From NCBI GenBank assembly GCA_037176705.1, contig CM073907.1, positions 15,531,001 to 15,595,000 of the forward strand: a stretch of DNA of 64,000 bases. The letters are read 5' to 3'. The notes under the pieces were generated by a model. It had not been told where the DNA came from. It saw only the letters and a list, made by a program, of their open reading frames with translations, and searched no databases. This document shows, piece by piece, positions 57,621-64,000 of the stretch. The position numbers and the translations under genes are program-made. Source of the stretch: Molossus alvarezi. Taxonomy: Eukaryota > Chordata > Mammalia > Chiroptera > Molossidae. The stretch's first letter is position 1, and every line of letters begins with the position of its first letter.

Positions 57621-60562
57621 TCTGTTTGATGTATTGCTGGATTTCATTTGATAATATTTTATTAAGGATTTTGACATCTGTTAATCAGGGTAGTTTTCTT
57701 TGGTTTGTAGTGTCTTTAACTGGTTTGGAAATTAGGATTACGCTGACCTCATAAAGTGCATTTGAAAGTGTTTTGTCTTTTTGGATTTTTTGAAATAGTT
57801 TGAGAAGAATGTGTGTTATTTCTGTGAATGTTCAGTAAAACTCCCCCTTTAAGCCACCCCAGCCTGGGCTTTTGTTTGCTGGAAGATCCTTGATTATATC
57901 TTCAATTTTCTTAGTTTTGATTGATCTGTTCAAGTTTTCTATCTCTTCCCTGTTCAGTTCTGGAAGATTATGTATTTCTAGAAATTGTCCATTTGTTCAT
58001 CTTTTGAATTATTTTTTAGTCTGTATATAGACTATTTGTGCTGTGATCTTTCCTATTCATTTCCTACTACTTATTCTGAGTTGTTTCTTTTTGTTTTTAT
58101 TGTTTTTGTTTGTTTGTTTTTGTTTTTTTTTTAGTTCTGATGTAAGATAGTCAATTAGAAAATCTAGTTTCCTGCCCTGGCCGGTTTGGCTCAGCGGTTA
58201 GAGCGTCAGACTGCGGTCCGGAGAGACCCGGGTTCGGTTCCCGCTAAGGGCACGCACTTCGGTTGCAGTTTGTCCCTGGCCCTGGTTGGTCGTGCGGATG
58301 GCAGCCACTTGATGTGTCGCTTCACATCGATGTCTCTCTCTCTCTCCCTTCCTCTCTCTCTCTCCTTGTCTATCTGTACAAAAAATGAAAAAATATCCTC
58401 GGGTGAGGATAAAAAAAAAAATCTATGGTATAAACTTCTCTATCAGGACTGCTTTCACTGAATTCCATGGATTTTGTGTTGTTGTGTGTTCATTTTTATT
58501 GTTTTCCATGATTTTTTAAATTTGTTCTTGATCTCCTTGTGAATCCATTCATTGTTTAATAACATGCTATTTAGTCTTTATGTGTTGAAATGTTTTTGTG
58601 TATTTTTTGTAATTTATTTCTTGTTTCCCATCCCTTTACTTTCTACCTATGTAAGGCTTTTGTTGTGAGTTGGGTCTCTTCTAAACAACATATATATGAG
58701 CTATGCATTCTTATTTTTTCAGCTACTGTGTTTTTTGATAGGAGTGTTTAATCTATTTGTGTTTAAGGCAATTATTGATATGTACTTATTTATTGCAATT
58801 TTTATTTATTATGGGTATATTTCTCTTCCTATTTCTTCTTATTACAGCACCCCTTTTCACATTTCTTAGAGAGCTGGTAGTTGCTAACATATTCTGTTAG
58901 CCTTTTTGTCTGGGAAGCTCTTCCTTTATTGCACCTTCTATTTTCAATGATAGTCTTGCTGGATAGAGTAGTCCTGGATTCAGATGCTTGTTTTTCTTTA
59001 TCGTGATCACTTCATGACTTTCTCCTCTGTCCAGTAGTGTTTTTTTTTTTTGAGCATTCAGCTGATAAGGTTATGTGGATTTCTTTGTGGGTAGTCTGTT
59101 GCTTATGTCTTGCTGCCATTCAAATTCTCTTTCTGTCTTTAATTTTGGGCTTTTAATTATTATGTGTCTTGAAGTGGGCCTCTTTGGATTCTTTAAAGTT
59201 GAAGTTCTTAGTGCTTCTTGAAGGTATATGCCATTTTCCTTCACCAAGTTATGAGTGTTTTCTGACATGATTTCTTAAAATATATTCTCTATCTCTTGCT
59301 CATTTTCTTCTTATTCTGGAACTTCTATGATGTGTGTGTGATTGTGTTTCATGGTGTCCCACAGTTGTCTTAGGCTGTCTTTCTGTTTTGTAATTGTTTG
59401 TTTCCATTTGGTTCTCTTATTGGGTGATATTTTCTGCTCTGTCTTCTAATTTACTGATCCAATGATTGGCTTCCTCTGAGCTGGTTTTTATTCCTTCTAA
59501 TGTGTTCTTTATATCTTCTATTTCATTATTTATTTCCAGTTTGTTAATTTTTCATTTTTTTAATCTTCACTCATGATATTGAGCTCTTTACTTATGTTGT
59601 TGAGCTTCCTCATAGTATTACTCCTAATTCTAATTCTGATATCTTGTTTAAATCTATTTCATTCATTCCTTCTTTTGTAGAATATCATGTTCTTTCATTT
59701 GGGACTTGTTTTGTTGTTTCACCATTGTGGCTGTCTCAGTGGGTTTTAGAGCCTGCAAAATTTTCCTGTGGGTGTTGGTGTTTTTCTGGTTGTGGCTCCC
59801 TTTACTGGGTTTGGATAAGTGCAAAAGAATGTGTGTTAAACACTACTTTCAAGGATTATTTTCCTTGGTAGATTTGAAGGCCAAGAAAATGTTCATTTGT
59901 CCTCTAGCTTTTTCCTGGCAGCCATTAGTCTCATTAACTTAATTGAACCTCAACTTGTAGCCCTCAAGTGTATGAAAGATCTCTTAGGTATAATAGGATT
60001 TTCAGAGGGTGGGACACTTCCTTTTTGTCAGACACTATATTTTCATGAGCCTCAATTTTTATTTTCAGGTCAGCCTGGTGGTGTTGAATTCCTGAGTGAG
60101 GGTCCATTGCTTCTCCCAAGGCTCTGAGAAGAAGCTCCTTGAACAAGGTGGCTCCTGTTGTATGAGGGATTGATAACAGCACAAAACTCCCAATATCCTT
60201 CTTTCCAGCTCTCTTCTGAGCAAAGAGTCCTGGACTCTCTCCTCACATTTTCAGTGCAGTCAATCCTCCCTCTGCTGGAGCCCAAGGTAAGTGGATATAC
60301 TTGATTTTGTGCTGTTTAAAACCCCTGACTTCTCAGCTAAAGCAGCCTTCACCTATTGTTTGTGGGCCCCCAGCCTGCCCTATCACGCCTTCACAGTTTC
60401 TACCAGGCTCAATTTGGCACCCTCTTTCTGTCCCTGGTTATACTGGCTCTCTCAGTTGTTTAAAGGTGGTTTTTTCCAATGTTGTGTTTTTATTTTTGTT
60501 GTAGTTTTAGTTTGGTTGTTGGAGGAGGTTTGTGTAGCTTTCATTTACTCCACTGCCATTTT
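57620..60562 (-). mobile_element. L1, right part of the interrupted copy, inactive
   Basis: On the minus strand: 5' UTR about 60,562-59,640; ORF1 about 59,600-58,900, with a piece at 59,071-59,268 (RPTSRHIIIKSPK); then partial ORF2. ORF2 is strongly shortened: the endonuclease region is mostly missing (jump near 58,620). A SINE at 58,173-58,425 interrupts it. Homology ends at 57,620 against the GC-rich insert. Confidence 0.88.
58173..58425 (+). mobile_element. Well-preserved VES-type SINE inserted in L1
   Basis: Head 'gccctggccggtttggctcagcggttagagc' with intact A box, B box 'gggttcggttcccgc', body 'gccctggttggtcgtgcgg', CT-rich stretch, tail phrase 'cctcgggtgaggat' and A-tail. It is the closest to a tRNA gene of all SINEs here and may be the youngest, but no exact target duplication is obvious. 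Confidence 0.95.
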
Positions 60563-60900
60563 TCCTTCACCTTAATATTTTATAAAATTTTATTTTTGTA
60601 AAAATACTGAATTACTAAATATAATTAAATATGATTTATTCAACCTGTTCATGACATCCCAAATAAATACATTCACATATAGAAAACTGAGACCCAGAGA
60701 GAAGACACATGAGAGGTCAGAGTAAAAAGAACTCAAAATCCACATTTCTGGATACATTGTTTGTGATCTGAAACATGCAATATGTGTGTTTGTGTGTGTG
60801 TGTGTGTGTGTGTATATATGATGCATATCTATCTATAGTTATACCTTATTTATCTATATCATCTATCTTTATATCTACATAGTTATTAATGTTTTATTAT
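60563..60900. other. Spacer between L1 copies
   Basis: AT-rich. It contains a (TG)n tract at about 60,782-60,818 and short TATC repeats near 60,826-60,880. No gene. Confidence 0.6.
60782..60818. repeat. (TG)n(TA)n microsatellite
   Basis: About sixteen TG units with one interruption and a short TA end. Confidence 0.93.
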
Positions 60901-60904
60901 TAAT

Positions 60905-62337
60905 TAATTAATTAATTAATTTTTATTCCAGATGTTTCTCCTTTTCCCCTCACTGATATCCCCTCCCACTTTCTCCCGGCCCTGTCTAAAGCTTTTTTGG
61001 CCATATCCATTTTTTCATGCTTACATGTGGTTTATTTCTCTCTCACTACCCCCTCTTCTGGAGATTGTCAGTCTGTACCCCATTTCTATGTCTTTGGGAC
61101 TACCTCATTTCTCAGACTGTTACCTTCATTATATTCCACAGATAAGTGTGATTATGTGATACTTTTACTTTTCTGTTTGGCTTGTTTCGCTTAAGATAAT
61201 ATTTTCCAGGTCCCTCTATGTCATCACAACGGATAAGAGATCTTCCTTTCTTACAGGTGTATGGTACTCATTGGGTTTATGTACCACAGCTTTTTTATTC
61301 ATTCATCTACTGATGGAAATTTGGGCTGTTTCCAGATCTTAGCTATTTTAAATAGTGCTGCTATGAACATGGAGGTACATATATTCTTTCTGATTGGTGT
61401 TTCAGGTTTTTAGGTAGTATTCCAAGAAGTAGAATCACTGGGTCAAATGGAAGTAAAATTTTTAATTTTTTGACATAACATCATCTTGTTATTCATAGTG
61501 GCTGCACCAGTCTGCATTCCCACAGCACTGTACTAGAGTCCCCTTTCTCTACACCCTTGCCAAGACTTGTTGTTAAATGAATTGTTAATGTCGGCCATTC
61601 TGACAGGTGTGAGGTGATATCTCATTGTTGTTTTAATTTGCATCTCTCTGATGATTAGTGATGTTGAGCATTTCTTCATATGTCTCTTACCATTTGTATG
61701 TCCTGTTTGGAGAGGTGTCTATTTAGTTCATCTGTCCATTTCTTAATTGGGTTTTTTGCCTTCCTATTGTTGAGTTTTATAAGCATTCTATATGTTTTGG
61801 AAATTAATCTTTATCTGATGCATCATTGGCCATTATGGTCCTCCAGATAGTAGGATCCCTTTCCATTTTGATGGTTGTTTCTTTTGCTGGGCAGAAGCTT
61901 TTCAGTTTGATGTAGTCCCACGTGTTCATTTTTTGGGGGTGTGTATTTGTCTGTTGCCTTAGGTGTTGTACCTGTGAAAATTCTGTTGTCTATGTCTGAA
62001 ATTTTCTGGCCTGCCCTTTCTTCTAGAATTTGTATGGATTCACGAGTTACATTTAAGTATTTTATCCATTTTGAGTTTATTCTCATGGATGGTGTAAATT
62101 GTGGTCTAGCTTTATTTATTTATTTTTGTTGTTGTTGTTGTTTTTGTGGGGTTTTTTTGTAAGTAGCTATCCAATTTTTCCACACCATTTATTGAAGAGA
62201 CTGTCTTGGCTCCACTATATGTTCTTGCCAACTTTGTCAGATGTTAATTGAGCATATTGGTTTTGGTCAATTTCTGGATTCTCTATTCTGTTCCATTGAT
62301 CTATCTGCCTCTTTCTGTGCCAGTACCATGTGCCAGT

Positions 62338-62381
<44 letters not shown>

Positions 62382-64000
62382 GTGGCTTTGTTGTATCACC
62401 TGAAACCTGGTAATGTGATCCCGCCTACTTTTTTCCTCTTTTTCATGATTTTTGTGGCTATTAGAAGTCTTTTTTGGTTTTATAAAAAGTTTTGGAGTAT
62501 TTGTTCTAGTTCAGTGAACTAAGTTGTTGGTATTTTGGTGAGGATTGCATTGCATGTATAGAGTGTTTAGGGTGGTATGGAAATTTTAATGGTGTTAATT
62601 CTTCCAATCCATGAACAAGGTATATACTTTACTTTTTGTATCTTCCTCCACTTCTAAGTTCAATGACCTGTAGTTATCTGTGAAGAAGTCCTTTACTTCT
62701 TTGGTGAAGTTTATTTCTAGGTATTTTAATATTTTCTGCTGTGATGGTAAATAAAATTGATTTTTTAGTTTCTCTTTCTGTGATTTCATCTTTGGTATAT
62801 AAAAATGCCATAAATTTCTTGACATTAATTTTGTGTCCTTCCACATTGCCAAATTCATTTATTATGTCTAGTAGATTTTGATGGAATCCTGACGGTTTTC
62901 TATGTACCATATTATGTCATCTGCATATAATGGCAGTTTCACTTGCTCCTTTCCAATTTGGATCCCTTTCATTTTTTCTTTATGTGTAATTGCTGTGTCT
63001 AAGATTTCCAGTTCTATGTTAAATAAGAGTGGTAAAAGTGAGCATCCCTGTCTTGTTCTCATTCTTAAGGGGACTACTTTTTGTTTTTACCCATTGAGTA
63101 TATGGTTGGCTGTGTTTTACATATGTGGCCTTTATTATATTGCGATATGGCCCCTCTATTCCCACATTTTTGAGTGTTTTTATCAGAAATGGGTGCTGGA
63201 TTTTGTTGAATGCTTTTATAGCAATTATTGATATGATCATCTGGTTTTTATCTTTTATTTTGTTTATGCAAGGTACCGCATTTATTGATTTGCACATCTT
63301 GTACCATCCTTGAGTGCCTGAATGTAACCCACTTGGTCATGACGAATAATGTGTTTGATGTATTTCTGGGTTTGATTTGCTAGTATTTTGTTAAGAATTT
63401 TGGCATCTGTGTTAATCAGGGATATTGGCCTGTAGTTTGTTTTGTCTGTAGTATCTTTATCTGTTTTGGGAATTAGGATAATGGTTGCTTCAGAAAGTGA
63501 GTTTGGTAGTATTTTGGCTTCTTGGATTGTTTGAATAGTTTGAGAAGAATAGGTGTTAGATCTTTGAATGTTCAGAAAAACTCCCTGTGAAGCTGTCTGA
63601 TTTCCGGCTTTTGTTTACTGGGAAATTCTTGATTATATCTTCAATTTTCTTAGTTGTGATTGGTCTGTTCAAGTTTTCTATCTCTTTCCTCTTCAGTTTT
63701 AGGAGACTATTTCTAGAAATTTGTTTATTTGCTTATCTTTTGATTTTTTTTTTTTAGTCTGCATTTTGTTTATTTCTGCTGTAATTTTGTCACTCATTTC
63801 CTACTACTTACTCTGAGATTTTGTTCTTGTTTGTTTGTTTGATTGATTTTTTTCTAGTTTTTTAAATTTCTGATGTGAGATAGTCAATTAGAAAATATAG
63901 TTTTCTGAGTAGTAATGTATGGTATAAACTTCTCTATCAGGACTACTTTCACTGAATCCCATTGATTTTATGTTGTTGTGTATTCATTTTCATTGGTTTC
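60905..64000 (-). mobile_element. L1, 3' half, continues beyond the window
   Basis: On the minus strand, the 3' UTR end is at about 60,905 next to an ATTA-rich tract. ORF2 continues rightward to the window edge. RT pieces are at 62,868-63,062 (RTRQGCSLLPLLFN and a catalytic YADD, about 62,919-62,930) and 63,019-63,297 ([15 protein letters not shown]). A C-terminal piece is at 61,823-62,086. It is the most continuous ORF2 3' half in the window but is still broken by stops and by a T34 run at 62,345. Confidence 0.92.
62345..62378. repeat. T34 homopolymer inside L1 ORF2
   Basis: 34 consecutive T replace the 'ggctgttttgatt' seen at the same place in the L1 at 13,640. It may be a slippage expansion, a decayed retro-insertion tail or a sequencing or assembly artefact. 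Confidence 0.95.

Noticed and set aside
57057..57754. Pro-rich open frames of 107-137 codons in all three plus frames
   Set aside because: They are produced by the C-rich 38-bp minisatellite, which rarely yields stop codons.
58186..58260. Possible true tRNA gene
   Set aside because: A and B boxes are good, but the sequence continues into the VES SINE body and tail, and the 3' half does not close a tRNA acceptor stem.
1..64000. CRISPR arrays, operons, bacterial mobile elements or Helitron ends
   Set aside because: No direct-repeat/spacer arrays, Shine-Dalgarno-led gene strings or recognisable Helitron termini were seen; the sequence is vertebrate.

Overview
The window is mammalian nuclear DNA, almost certainly from a bat. 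It has long intron-like stretches of low coding content. It is saturated with LINE-1 (L1) copies and with tRNA-derived SINEs of the VES type, whose head reads like a tRNA with clear A and B boxes, followed by a CT-rich body and an A-rich tail. That SINE type is typical of bats, especially vespertilionid-like Yangochiroptera. No bacterial, plasmid or phage features are present.

Layout. 1-148 is an L1 tail. 150-2323 is an intronless, 5'-truncated copy of PACS2 with a long open frame, a three-fold 66-bp internal repeat and one frameshift. 3-7.5 kb is intergenic DNA with SINEs and an old MIR. 7.57-12.48 kb holds three immunoglobulin heavy-chain variable (IGHV) pseudogenes, all on the minus strand and each from a different clan (IGHV4/2-like, IGHV3-like, IGHV1-like). 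They keep octamer promoters, split leaders and, in two cases, a 23-bp-spacer recombination signal with CTCF-like motifs just beyond it. 12.94-18.06 kb is a nearly full-length minus-strand L1 with an internal deletion. 18-28.3 kb is mixed SINE, MIR, an L1-like 5' fragment and an LTR-like segment, then quiet AT-rich sequence. 28.35-33.0 kb is a plus-strand L1 lacking its 3' end. 33.3-47.6 kb is mostly unannotatable AT-rich intergenic DNA with scattered repeats. 47.6-64 kb is a pile of minus-strand L1 copies, two broken by SINEs and one interrupted by a GC-rich 1.16-kb insert that ends in a 38-bp minisatellite.

Biology. The only host genes are relics: a PACS2 retrocopy and part of a decayed IGHV array. 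No IGH D, J or C segment is visible. In human, PACS2 lies near the IGH locus, so finding a PACS2 copy a few kb from IGHV segments is notable. Transcription of the V relics runs right to left, so the D-J-C side of the locus, if this is the main locus, would lie towards coordinate 1. No intact, confidently functional protein-coding gene was found. All assignments come from reading the sequence and from remembered family features; no alignment was run.
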